Shown: positions 8,686 to 16,377 of the stretch, one piece after another
Numbering within the stretch: the stretch's first letter is position 1
How the letters are laid out: every line of letters begins with the position of its first letter
Source: a virus
Strand: one strand, 5' to 3'
IMG/VR virus record: IMGVR_UViG_3300033571_020326
Span: 1-52,291 of that record
DNA length: 52,291 bases
Notes under the pieces: model-generated
The model's database searches: none
Seen by the model: only the letters and a program-made list of their open reading frames with translations
What the model was told of the DNA's origin: nothing
Position numbers and translations under genes: made by a program

Positions 8686-9402
8686 TTAGAAATTAGGAGT
8701 ATAGTATAACGGAACATCTTCTGTTGTTGCACGTATCATTTCAGCATCCATATTGGATGTGTCTATGTCCTTAGTAGTAGTATTGAATGCTGTTTCTAAA
8801 TATTCACGTTGTTGGTAATTGTATTTAAAATATTTAGTATCTGTTGTTCCGTTAGTTACTTTTATTAGAAGTATAAATTGTATATTTGGATATTGTAACA
8901 TTTCCAGATCATATCCTTTATCCAAAAAGTTTTGCTTTATGTATGTAACAAAAGCATTTGTATCATATTCAACTTGAATATTGTATGTATTTTGAACAAA
9001 TTGTATAATTTCTTGTGGTTCTATTATATCATAGGATGTACCAGCAGGACAGATAGTACTAATTTCTTTTATGGGTACACCATCACTATTACAAATATAA
9101 TTGTCTACAACTTGACATCCTCCTGCAAGCTTTATTTCTTGATAAAGCTGTATTCTTGGATAGAACTCTTTAAAAGCAGCAGATAACATGTGACCAAGAC
9201 TAAATCTTGGATCTCCAACCGCTGATAAAGCCCACATATCAGGCATAGTAATAAATTGATCTGGTAAATCTTGTGGATTTAAAATCGGATCTATATTTTC
9301 ATTACCAGCATGGGGAAGAATTTCGTCTACCCATGCTTTAAAATTTGCATTTGGGTCTCCAGCTTTTGGAAATTTTGATATATCGATGAAATTATTAGCC
9401 AT
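8686..9402 (-). CDS. Hypothetical protein, 238 aa
   Basis: Not recognised. An acidic, soluble-looking protein with no signal peptide or membrane segment. It has three cysteines (GGCQVVDNYIC and TICPAG) and many aromatic residues in the C-terminal half (YPNIQFILLIKV, YFKYNYQQREYLE). It is the last gene of the long - strand transcription unit, ending only 6 nt from the convergent spike gene. No terminator hairpin is visible in the junction. The start is ATG preceded by GATAT. Position next to tail genes but on the replication strand leaves its role open. Confidence 0.7.
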   Translation of the reverse strand: MANNFIDISKFPKAGDPNANFKAWVDEILPHAGNENIDPILNPQDLPDQFITMPDMWALSAVGDPRFSLGHMLSAAFKEFYPRIQLYQEIKLAGGCQVVDNYICNSDGVPIKEISTICPAGTSYDIIEPQEIIQFVQNTYNIQVEYDTNAFVTYIKQNFLDKGYDLEMLQYPNIQFILLIKVTNGTTDTKYFKYNYQQREYLETAFNTTTKDIDTSNMDAEMIRATTEDVPLYYTPNF

Positions 9403-9410
9403 ATATCTAA

Positions 9411-9806
9411 TTATTCATCACTATCTAAAAAACTATCCTGTTGTTGTTTTATAAAAATAGTTTTGAGAAATTCCATAATAGCATCTCTGTCTCTAGCGTT
9501 TTTAAAATTTTGAATTATAACTCTTTCTCCTTTTAGATTGTAACCAAAAAGAAGGAAAACATCCATATATTCTGCAATAATGGACTTTAAAAGAGATAAA
9601 TCACGCAAGGCTACTTTTTCATCATAACTATAATTCTTTAACCAAGAATCTAATGCCTTTTCCAATTCTTTGTTGTTTAAAGAAGAGAATACAGTTTCTT
9701 TTATATTTGAAATTTCATCTTTATCCTCAAGAGGCATAACAACCTCTACTGAAGATAACGATGAAACTTTGTTATCCTTCCTTATTCTTTTTTTAGGCTC
9801 CGACAT
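9411..9806 (-). CDS. Hypothetical acidic protein with hydrophobic-acidic C-terminal tip
   Basis: 131 aa, not firmly recognised. The N terminus is basic (SEPKKRIRKDNK). The core LSLLKSIIAEYMDVFLLFGYNLKGERVII looks like a helix followed by a beta strand and resembles, from memory only, a small conserved family in T4-like marine phages. The C terminus ends QQQDSFLDSDE, a hydrophobic-plus-acidic tip of the kind used by T4 proteins to bind the sliding clamp, and a clamp gene lies two genes upstream. That link is inference. It overlaps the preceding gene by 14 nt. Confidence 0.7.
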   Translation of the reverse strand: MSEPKKRIRKDNKVSSLSSVEVVMPLEDKDEISNIKETVFSSLNNKELEKALDSWLKNYSYDEKVALRDLSLLKSIIAEYMDVFLLFGYNLKGERVIIQNFKNARDRDAIMEFLKTIFIKQQQDSFLDSDE

Positions 9807-10116
9807 ATGTAGAAGCCTTATTGTTAATACCGAATTTTACCAAATACTCAATAATAACCTCAATAGAACTTGTTTTGATTTTAAAACGATCTGGTATGAA
9901 TTGTCCACCATCATGCATTTCAAAATACTCTTCACCCATTTCATTATGATTGTTAAAGCAAGTGACTATAACGGAAGCAACATTAGGATCAATCACAACT
10001 GTCCAGCTTCTAGGATCCGTATAGGAATATTCGCCAAATATTTTGTCTACTACATATCCACTGTCTCTGAGACGCTTTATGAAGTAACTACATGTTGTTA
10101 TTTTATTCTTTGCCAT
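9793..10116 (-). CDS. Hypothetical protein, 107 aa, conserved T4-like type
   Basis: Small protein with the segment CSYFIKRLRDSGYVVDKIF, then DPRSWTVVIDPN, a beta-strand VASVIVTCFNN and EMHDGGQFIPDRFKIKTSSIEVIIEYL. The DPR-W-T-V, DGG-x-F-P and S-x-EVII pattern feels like a conserved hypothetical family of T4-like phages, but no function is known to me. It is preceded by its own promoter-like sequence in the short gap after the clamp gene. It overlaps the next gene by 14 nt, suggesting translational coupling. Confidence 0.75.
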   Translation of the reverse strand: MAKNKITTCSYFIKRLRDSGYVVDKIFGEYSYTDPRSWTVVIDPNVASVIVTCFNNHNEMGEEYFEMHDGGQFIPDRFKIKTSSIEVIIEYLVKFGINNKASTYVGA

Positions 10117-10125
10117 ATGTGTTAT

Positions 10126-10153
10126 TATTTATAGGTTTTTTTTTATTTTACAA
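10126..10153 (-). promoter_or_regulatory. Promoter before 107-aa gene (TTGTAA-N16-TAAATA; also TATAAATA)
   Basis: On the - strand TTGTAA (10148-10153) is followed after 16 nt by TAAATA (10126-10131), 9 nt before the ATG at 10116. The same bases read TATAAATA, so it may instead serve as a late promoter. The spacer is mostly A. Confidence 0.45.
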
Positions 10154-10895
10154 GAGCAGAAATTATATATTTAAGCTCTACATCATTATCATCTTTGTTT
10201 TGAAAAACAAAAACTTTATATTGATTGTTTATCCTAACTTTTACATCTGTGCGACATGTAGCAAGGTTCTTAAACACTTCGGTAGTTATGGGTATTCCTT
10301 CGGGTATGGGTTCTCCGACAAAATCATCACAGATATTAATAGTAATGTTATCAATGTTTTGCATTGTATAATCATTTAATTCTGCATAGACTTTTCCTTC
10401 TCTTGTAGAGAAGTAAATCTTCGATACATCTGAAGCAAAAGCATAACCAGCCATGATCTGCTTGATTTTACTATTGGTTATCGTGAACTCTGTATCGAAA
10501 TTAAGTTGTGCGATTTTATTTATGTTTATAGGACATTCCCTAACAACAGTATCATCCACAAGATGATATTTAAAATGGGTTTTTTCACCATCGTCCTGTT
10601 TGACGATACATTTAATGTTGTTTACATTATGTTCTATAGAAAATTCACCATCATTTCCAAGACAATCTAATCCTGAAAGGAGTTTCTTGATACTAATAAG
10701 ATTTAACCTCAAAGGCTCATTGTCGTTTTGTAGCTTTATCCTAGCATAGAGAACAACTGTATTATCGGAAGATGAACATATGGTAAATAATCCATCTTTA
10801 TCTGTTTTTAAAACACAACTTTCTGTAAGCCTGTTTACGGGCTTAAGAATCTTTTCTAAATATTCCTTTGGGATTTGTATGGATTTATTTTGCAT
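10143..10895 (-). CDS. 45: DNA polymerase sliding clamp (T4 gp45-like)
   Basis: Trimeric processivity clamp for polymerase and mobile activator of late transcription. The start is chosen at MQNKSIQIPKEYLEKILKPV because this ATG overlaps the stop of the upstream gene (ATGCAAAATAA) and begins with a typical clamp helix. Length is 250 aa, close to gp45 (228 aa). Two repeats of the clamp fold can be discerned, with an interdomain segment around residues 120-135 and strand-rich halves (SKIYFSTREGKVYAELNDY; KYKVFVFQNK-like C-terminal strands). Sequence similarity to T4 is weak, so the call relies on fold pattern, size and neighbours (SSB, polymerase, gp55). Confidence 0.7.
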   Translation of the reverse strand: MQNKSIQIPKEYLEKILKPVNRLTESCVLKTDKDGLFTICSSSDNTVVLYARIKLQNDNEPLRLNLISIKKLLSGLDCLGNDGEFSIEHNVNNIKCIVKQDDGEKTHFKYHLVDDTVVRECPININKIAQLNFDTEFTITNSKIKQIMAGYAFASDVSKIYFSTREGKVYAELNDYTMQNIDNITINICDDFVGEPIPEGIPITTEVFKNLATCRTDVKVRINNQYKVFVFQNKDDNDVELKYIISALVK

Positions 10896-11400
10896 GTTTA
10901 CCGGAAATATTTTGAGTTGTAATTGTTGCAAATACCTTTCCAAACATTCCGGTCATCTTAGTAAGATTGGTATTAATCTTCTCTAACTGACTCTTAATAA
11001 TCTTAATATCTTCACTGCTGATACCCACAGAAGTTTCCTGTGAATCGTTTCGTGGCTGTTGTTGCACTGTTTGAGAGACAACAACAGGTGTTCCAGAAGG
11101 AAGAGGAATTAGATCTGGCATTGAAGATGCGGGAATATTAGGACTTACGGGATCAGGAATAGCTGCCATTGCCTGTTTTAAAGAATCCTCTACTGCTTTT
11201 TGCATAAGAGTGTTAGTAGGCTCAAATGTATTTCTTGGTTGTGGCGCATTGCCTCCGTTAACCAACGGAGAAACAAAACTGCTCATGTTAATTTGGTTAA
11301 CTGGTCTACTGCTATTGACCATGTTCTTATCGACATGAGATAGGTTAGAACTAACCAATCCTGCCAACATTGCCACATCAAATGCTTCGCTTTTATTCAT
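10885..11400 (-). CDS. Hypothetical protein with Pro/Gln-rich linker and C-terminal coiled coil
   Basis: 171 aa, not recognised. The first 70 residues are low complexity. Residues 85-125 are rich in Pro, Ser and Gln, and residues about 130-155 (SSEDIKIIKSQLEKINTNLT) form a probable coiled coil. It sits between FolE2 and the clamp, starting 2 nt after folE2's stop and overlapping the clamp gene by 11 nt. This tight coupling suggests co-expression with replication proteins. It could be an adaptor with an oligomerising tail, but no function can be assigned. Confidence 0.65.
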   Translation of the reverse strand: MNKSEAFDVAMLAGLVSSNLSHVDKNMVNSSRPVNQINMSSFVSPLVNGGNAPQPRNTFEPTNTLMQKAVEDSLKQAMAAIPDPVSPNIPASSMPDLIPLPSGTPVVVSQTVQQQPRNDSQETSVGISSEDIKIIKSQLEKINTNLTKMTGMFGKVFATITTQNISGKHAK

Positions 11401-11402
11401 AA

Positions 11403-12230
11403 TTATTTAAGTTCCTTTCCTGCATTAATACTTGCCGTTGCAACACTAGTATGGATAGATTCATAATGATTTGCTTCGATCAAGTAATCTTTAACTATAT
11501 TACCTAAGTTTGAAACTAAGTCAATCGCAAGTTTACGAACAACATCTTCAACATATACAGGATGTTCATACATTTCCTCTGTGATATAAGATTCGTCAAG
11601 ATCTGAAATTATGTTATAAATTTTAGAAGACCCTGCTTTATCAATCAAATCAAAGAGAACATTGTGGATGGTTTCATCTGATTCATGTTCTACTGTAATA
11701 GTTGCAGAAGAAAGTTGACTATGTGCTCCATAATCACTTATTTCTTTCGATCTAGGACAGAGAGAAGTATAATAACCAGTGACAGAGGTGTAAAACCTCT
11801 TATTACCGTTTATGAGTTTTCCTGTATAAGATGCATTGCTCTCCACCCAAGACTCGAAACTAGAAACCGGAGAAATTTTCTTTTGCAGAAGAGTATATTC
11901 TACAACAACTTGTCCGTTTCTAGCTCCGAATTTATTTTCGATATGATCTAGGATATTGTTTACAAAGGCAGGAATGGTTCTTTCAGAATCTTTAAGTCCT
12001 TCAATCGCAGAGCGGTGTTGATTGATTAATGATCCTTTCATATCTTGAGTCATATCACAAGATACGCTAACCTTCCCTATTGTGGGAATTCCTTTTCCTT
12101 TGATTGCACTAGGAATCAGAAGAGGAATTACGATGTTCTTATATCCAATAGTAGGAACAAGATCCTTGGGAAAGGTATCCAGAATATTTCTGGAGTCTGG
12201 CAATTCCTCTTCTGATTTAATCCTTGGCAT
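11403..12230 (-). CDS. folE2: GTP cyclohydrolase I, FolE2 (type IB) family
   Basis: Would convert GTP to 7,8-dihydroneopterin triphosphate, the entry step to folates and to 7-deazaguanine bases. The start is at MPRIKSEEELPDS, 1 nt after the SSB stop. An upstream in-frame ATG lies inside SSB. Family signatures: PVSSFESW (about residue 130), LCPRSKEISDYGAHSQ (about 160-175), DLDESYITEEMYEHPVYVEDVVR (about 210-232) and NHYESIHTSVATAS (about 252-265). The Cys, the GAH His, the DE Glu and the ESIH His correspond to the metal site of type IB enzymes as I recall it. The usual CPCSK is CPRSK here. No other folate or queuosine gene is in the window, but thyX is. Confidence 0.85.
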   Translation of the reverse strand: MPRIKSEEELPDSRNILDTFPKDLVPTIGYKNIVIPLLIPSAIKGKGIPTIGKVSVSCDMTQDMKGSLINQHRSAIEGLKDSERTIPAFVNNILDHIENKFGARNGQVVVEYTLLQKKISPVSSFESWVESNASYTGKLINGNKRFYTSVTGYYTSLCPRSKEISDYGAHSQLSSATITVEHESDETIHNVLFDLIDKAGSSKIYNIISDLDESYITEEMYEHPVYVEDVVRKLAIDLVSNLGNIVKDYLIEANHYESIHTSVATASINAGKELK

Positions 12231-12231
12231 A

Positions 12232-13104
12232 TTAGAGATCCTTGAGGATATCGTTGATTTTATCTTCTTGGCTAGAGATAGAAGTATCATCAGATTCAAC
12301 CTCCGAGGATACAGCTACTTCCTTCTTTACGACAGGAGCAACATAATCATCCTCTTCCTCATCTCCGTAGTTATTATTTGCAGGTGTGGATTCTACCTCT
12401 TCACCGAGGAAGTGTACCTTGAGAAGCTTCTCAATCTCCTCGTAGCTCTTGTGCTCTTGGAGGGTTTCGAGATTCTTCGTAGCGGAATAAATCTCCTCTA
12501 CATCCTGAACACCTTCGAGGGGTGAAGGCGACATGAACTTAGAACTGACATAGGTAGGATAACCACCCTCGTTCTCCTCGACCTTAATTCTAAGGTTGCA
12601 TCCATTCTCAGAAAGATCAAAGATCTTTGCACCGAACTCATCAGCATCATCACCGCTGATTGCGTTTGAGATGACCTTGTAGAGTTGCTTTCCGAAGCGG
12701 AGAATCTTCACCTGACCCTGATTATCAGGATTGGTTGGATCCTTCACAACGTATACATTGGCAAGCCAATTCTCATTGCGCTTGATGGGACGAGTCTGTT
12801 CGATAGCTTCGTCGTTCTTGCTCTGGTAAACCTTGGAGCGATATTCATCGATAGGGCAACGCTCACCATAAGTCGTGGGGCAAAGCGTTGAAACAATCTG
12901 ATTGGTAATCACACTCTTCCAAAGATGGGAGAAGTAGTGATACATAGTACGCTCTGGGTTCTCCAGATTGGGGATAAGACGAACAACATAAGTGTTGCCC
13001 ATCTCCAGCTTCAGAATATCCTTGTAAGAGGAATTTTCTGTGTTTGTCTTCTTGTTGAGAGCCTCTTTGATCGACTCAAAGAGGTTGTTGGTGTATTTAC
13101 TCAT
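12232..13104 (-). CDS. 32: Single-stranded DNA-binding protein (T4 gp32-like)
   Basis: Coats ssDNA during replication and recombination. 290 aa (T4 gp32 is 301). The N-terminal basic part is followed by an OB-type core with a zinc site made by HYFSHLW (about residues 56-62) and CPTTYGERCPI (about 75-85), matching the His/Cys zinc subdomain of gp32. The tail from about residue 230 is strongly acidic (NYGDEEEDDY and SEVESDDTS), ending DKINDILKDL, as expected for the protein-interaction domain. The gene is visibly richer in G+C and in C/G-ending codons than its neighbours, consistent with high expression. It has its own promoter-like sequence upstream. Confidence 0.9.
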   Translation of the reverse strand: MSKYTNNLFESIKEALNKKTNTENSSYKDILKLEMGNTYVVRLIPNLENPERTMYHYFSHLWKSVITNQIVSTLCPTTYGERCPIDEYRSKVYQSKNDEAIEQTRPIKRNENWLANVYVVKDPTNPDNQGQVKILRFGKQLYKVISNAISGDDADEFGAKIFDLSENGCNLRIKVEENEGGYPTYVSSKFMSPSPLEGVQDVEEIYSATKNLETLQEHKSYEEIEKLLKVHFLGEEVESTPANNNYGDEEEDDYVAPVVKKEVAVSSEVESDDTSISSQEDKINDILKDL

Positions 13105-13114
13105 AGTGGTTATA

Positions 13115-13142
13115 ATAATAGCTACTTTTTCTGGGAATGCAA
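13115..13142 (-). promoter_or_regulatory. Promoter of SSB gene (TTGCAT-N16-TATTAT)
   Basis: On the - strand TTGCAT (13137-13142) and TATTAT (13115-13120) are separated by 16 nt. The ATG at 13104 is 10 nt beyond the -10 box, so the mRNA leader would be only a few bases. Confidence 0.5.
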
Positions 13143-13778
13143 CTCTTTATTTAAAAATTCTTGAATTTTTTTTGTTGCTTCCCGCACAATACTTTTAGTC
13201 TTGGGACTATTGTGGTAACGAGTCTTGAAAGAATCAAACTTTTCAAAGAAATCGTTAGTCCAGAGAATTCTTTCATCTTCGCTTAAATTTTTGAATTTGG
13301 ATACATTTCCTAATTCCATTAAGCAATAAGGATTAATGCTATGTTCTCTGTAATGTTGCATCCAAATAGGCATATTTCCTATTTTGAAAGAAATATAATT
13401 TTCCAATCCTATTTTGTTCTTAAGGCAGAACATGGCAATAAAGTGCAATCCATCTTTAATCTTGTCGATTTGTTTTTCCGGTGACTCATCCTCTTGCTTC
13501 TTCATGGCAAGAGAATATGTCTTGATTGCTGCTCTTGTTATGAAAAAATTTATCGGCTGTGGACGTTCGTTTGGATGTAAAATATTCGGAGCATTAAAAA
13601 ACATATCAGGGGAAATATGTTTAAATTTATTAAAAAATGCACTAAGTTTCTTTAATGAAAGAATTGTCGTGGGTGATAGATCAGAAAAATCTTTTCTGTA
13701 TTTGAATGGTTGTCCTTGACGGTATGCACGTAAGAAGGAATTGTATATGTTTTCCTCTTGTTTTGTAATTTTATTCAC
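13122..13778 (-). CDS. Candidate helicase loader (position and size of T4 gp59)
   Basis: 218 aa, all-helical and basic, closely matching T4 gp59 (217 aa) in length. It sits immediately upstream of the SSB gene and downstream of a 100-aa gene, reproducing the T4 order 33-59-32. The C-terminal half (PIWMQHYREHSINPYCLMELG) has a loose resemblance to the second helical domain of gp59. gp59 loads the gp41 helicase onto gp32-covered forks, and both partners are encoded here. Primary sequence evidence is weak, so the assignment is mainly by synteny and size. Confidence 0.5.
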   Translation of the reverse strand: MNKITKQEENIYNSFLRAYRQGQPFKYRKDFSDLSPTTILSLKKLSAFFNKFKHISPDMFFNAPNILHPNERPQPINFFITRAAIKTYSLAMKKQEDESPEKQIDKIKDGLHFIAMFCLKNKIGLENYISFKIGNMPIWMQHYREHSINPYCLMELGNVSKFKNLSEDERILWTNDFFEKFDSFKTRYHNSPKTKSIVREATKKIQEFLNKELHSQKK

Positions 13779-13780
13779 GT

Positions 13781-14083
13781 TTACGTTTTGGATTGTTTGT
13801 TGTGTTTAGATCTAAATATTTTTTTATAGATATTCGGAGTACTGCCAAGATACGCACGAATTATAGTTTGTAAATTGTTTTCTCCCAAAAGATCAAAATA
13901 AATTTTCTGTGTCTTATTATCTTCTATCAGAAGTTTTAGAAAATTCAAGAAATTAAATTTCTTCTTCTTTGAAATGCAGACAAAAGACCCAAACTTTAGA
14001 GTTATCTCTTCAAATTCAGATAAATCAAATACATTTGAAGGATTTACAATGTCTTGAACTTGTTGGGAAGATGTTATTATCAT
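13781..14083 (-). CDS. Hypothetical small protein in gp33 position
   Basis: 100 aa. It lies directly upstream of the gp59-sized gene (2 nt gap) and overlaps the DHH gene by 4 nt (ATGA). T4 gene 33, the late-transcription co-activator of 112 aa, has the equivalent place. However, the C terminus here is basic (FRSKHNKQSKT) and lacks the hydrophobic-acidic clamp-binding tip expected of gp33, so that identity is doubtful. The middle is helical and hydrophobic (FNFLNFLKLLIEDN). It is a real gene by coupling, with function unknown. Confidence 0.6.
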   Translation of the reverse strand: MIITSSQQVQDIVNPSNVFDLSEFEEITLKFGSFVCISKKKKFNFLNFLKLLIEDNKTQKIYFDLLGENNLQTIIRAYLGSTPNIYKKIFRSKHNKQSKT

Positions 14084-14973
14084 ATAGGCTTTAAGTTTTT
14101 TGTAACTTCCATAAACAGAGGAGTTATGACTCCAGCAGCAGCATTTGGATGACCTCCACCGTTACAAATTTTTTCAGCAAATGCTCCTACATCGATTGGA
14201 TCTTCTTTGGAACATTGGCGTATGGAAACTTTTTCACTCTTAATATTGATCCAGAAGAATATATCTGGATTATGTCTTTTTATTAAAATCTCCATCACCT
14301 GTGGAGTTGTTTTTTCTACCATTGCAGCACAGATTTTCTTACTTTTGCCACCGAAATTAATAGTGCCCTTGTATATGGGAATGTTTTGTGATTCTTTATC
14401 CGCTTCTCTTTTTATGAAATTTATCGCTCTTCTCTGATGTTCTGATATCGGTTTGAAACCGTTATAATATTCTTTTATAAATCCAGAAAAATTGTTTTGA
14501 AATTCTGTCCAAAAAAGAATGTTCAAATCGCTGGAATCTGGAAGTTCTAATCTATTACAATCAAAATCATCAGCCAATGCTATTAAAGTTTTCTGTTCTT
14601 TTGTAGCATTGATTGTATCTTTGAACAGTTTATATGTTAATAAAGCATTTGAACTATATTCCTTGTAGAGAACTTTAGCCTTTTCAAATTTGTCTAAAAA
14701 TCTTTCAGAAGATTTATGATGATCTATTATGGTTATGTTGGGATTATTAAGCTCTGGTAAGAACTCTTCTCTTAAACCTAAATCCAATACATATACATTA
14801 GAAAGATTATGTGTATTTGCTATTTGCGTTTTTAACTTATCTATCTGCATATTAGAGATAGAAGTGTAATGAAAGGATGTTCCTTCTGGTTTACTCCACA
14901 TAAAAGCGAGTAAACTAACAGCACCATCCAAATCATTATGAGTAAAAATGTGATAGCAGTTTGACATTGTCAT
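14080..14973 (-). CDS. DHH/DHHA1-family phosphoesterase
   Basis: 297-aa manganese-dependent phosphoesterase of the RecJ/nano-RNase superfamily. Motifs in order: HNDLDGAVS (residues 11-19), YVLDLGL (about 61-67), IIDHHKSS (about 82-89) and ALADDFDC (about 130-137). The DHHA1 domain has CNGGGHPNAAAG near residue 275. Members act as 5'-3' ssDNA exonucleases, oligoribonucleases or cyclic-dinucleotide phosphodiesterases. The size without extra domains fits the short (NrnA-like) group. It occupies the stretch upstream of 33-59-32 where T4 encodes RNase H and DsbA, so a role in primer or flap removal is an attractive but unproven idea. Confidence 0.85.
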   Translation of the reverse strand: MTMSNCYHIFTHNDLDGAVSLLAFMWSKPEGTSFHYTSISNMQIDKLKTQIANTHNLSNVYVLDLGLREEFLPELNNPNITIIDHHKSSERFLDKFEKAKVLYKEYSSNALLTYKLFKDTINATKEQKTLIALADDFDCNRLELPDSSDLNILFWTEFQNNFSGFIKEYYNGFKPISEHQRRAINFIKREADKESQNIPIYKGTINFGGKSKKICAAMVEKTTPQVMEILIKRHNPDIFFWINIKSEKVSIRQCSKEDPIDVGAFAEKICNGGGHPNAAAGVITPLFMEVTKNLKPI

Positions 14974-14991
14974 TTATTTACTAACAAGTGT

Positions 14992-16377
14992 TCAAAAGTC
15001 ATCATCTCCATCCAAATTTTCAATTATATTTAATGTATCTGCTATTGTATGCACTCCTGTTTTCAAGGGATTACTATTTGCCGCATAAGAAATTGAAACA
15101 TTATCAGGATCTTTGAGTGTTAATGTAGGATAATCGATCTCAAGAACAGTATTAATACCTCTTGGTCCGAATCTATTCTTCGATATACCCATATGGATAA
15201 TACCAAGTTCTATGTCGCCATCTTCTGACCAAATAGAAAACTGTGCATCAGCAGTATGGGCAAGACCCATAGATTCACTCGTCGTTTCCAAGCCCGGATT
15301 TGCTTCGTTATATGCACTCCTATTGGTTTGGGTTGCTGATATTACTGGACAACTGAACTTATAACTCAATGCTCTTACATATTCTGTAATCTTTTTAATT
15401 GATTCATAGGAATTCATTCCCTTTTCTGGTGGAGCAATCAAGTTTAGATAATCAATTACTATTGCATCTGGCTTCACTCCTGATCTGACAAGTTTTTCAA
15501 TATACACTTTGATCTGGAGTGGAGTTATGGACTGAGGAGGGAATTCTTTAATAATTAATTTTGAATCCTTATGATTAACTTTATATGAATTTATCTCCCG
15601 TTTCAGGGGTTCTATATTCATATTCAAATCTCTCATAGCAATCCTAGAAAGCTGAGAACTGATTCTACTGGCATATGTTTGTTCTGACATTTCAAGAGAA
15701 ATTAAAAGAACAGTCTTGTTTTGATTTAAAATATTCGTAGCAATGTTTCCCAAGAAAATAGATTTTCCTACGTTGGTGACACCATAAAACACATACAAAG
15801 CTCTACCTTCGGATAAAAATCCTCCACCGATGTTTTGATCAAGCCATTTCCAGCCAGTAGATATTCTTTTTGAAACTTTTTGAAGCTCCTCGCAATGTTT
15901 ATCTAAGTTTTCAAGATAATCAAAACCGATATTCTCTATGAGAGAAATTCCACAAGCACTTTCAAAATCTTCCAAGATTTTAGTAGTATTGATATTTCCG
16001 GATTGTACTTCCACATTAGTTCTTATGACAGTGGAAAGTACGGCTTTCTCTCTAAGAAAGCGTTCGGTGTTTTTCAGCAAAACATCCTTATCATAGGTTT
16101 TATCAATATCAGAAAAACTCAAAGCAACATTTTTAAGAGCATCCCTTTTTTCCTTATCTACAAGATGCGTCTTAAGCTCTGTTATGTTTGGTATCTTACT
16201 ATATGCATTAAAAAAATTCGTAAGTGACTCGAATACAATTTTAATGTTCTTATCCTTAAAATAAGAAGGCTTTATGTGTTCAATGATATTTTCAAGATAA
16301 AGAGGGTCGGTTATGGCATTGTATACCATAACCTTCTCGAAAAGATCAAAATCTATTGGGATAGATGTATGAGACAT
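14992..16377 (-). CDS. 41: Replicative DNA helicase (T4 gp41, DnaB family)
   Basis: Hexameric 5'-3' fork helicase. 461 aa (T4 gp41 is 475). The N-terminal domain is helical. The RecA-like domain begins with STGWKWLDQNIGGG-type substrate sequence (about 168-182), Walker A YGVTNVGKS (about 196-204), LLISLEMSE (about 222-230), Walker B AIVIDYLNLI (about 303-312) and the Gln-containing SATQTNRS (about 345). The extreme C terminus ENLDGDDDF is acidic with a terminal Phe. The ATG overlaps the uvsX stop by 1 nt (TAATG), so translation is coupled. Confidence 0.92.
   Translation of the reverse strand: MSHTSIPIDFDLFEKVMVYNAITDPLYLENIIEHIKPSYFKDKNIKIVFESLTNFFNAYSKIPNITELKTHLVDKEKRDALKNVALSFSDIDKTYDKDVLLKNTERFLREKAVLSTVIRTNVEVQSGNINTTKILEDFESACGISLIENIGFDYLENLDKHCEELQKVSKRISTGWKWLDQNIGGGFLSEGRALYVFYGVTNVGKSIFLGNIATNILNQNKTVLLISLEMSEQTYASRISSQLSRIAMRDLNMNIEPLKREINSYKVNHKDSKLIIKEFPPQSITPLQIKVYIEKLVRSGVKPDAIVIDYLNLIAPPEKGMNSYESIKKITEYVRALSYKFSCPVISATQTNRSAYNEANPGLETTSESMGLAHTADAQFSIWSEDGDIELGIIHMGISKNRFGPRGINTVLEIDYPTLTLKDPDNVSISYAANSNPLKTGVHTIADTLNIIENLDGDDDF

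Noticed and set aside
9670-10379. Two + strand open frames opposite the small genes near the clamp
   Set aside because: No coding pattern, no promoter, Phe/Tyr/Ile-rich composition of AT-rich antisense sequence.
10896-10943. Longer N terminus for the sliding clamp
   Set aside because: The extra 16 residues lie inside the upstream gene, and the internal ATG overlaps that gene's stop in the usual coupled manner.
12082-12525. 147-codon + strand open frame across SSB and folE2
   Set aside because: It lies opposite two well-supported genes and has the hydrophobic composition of an antisense shadow.
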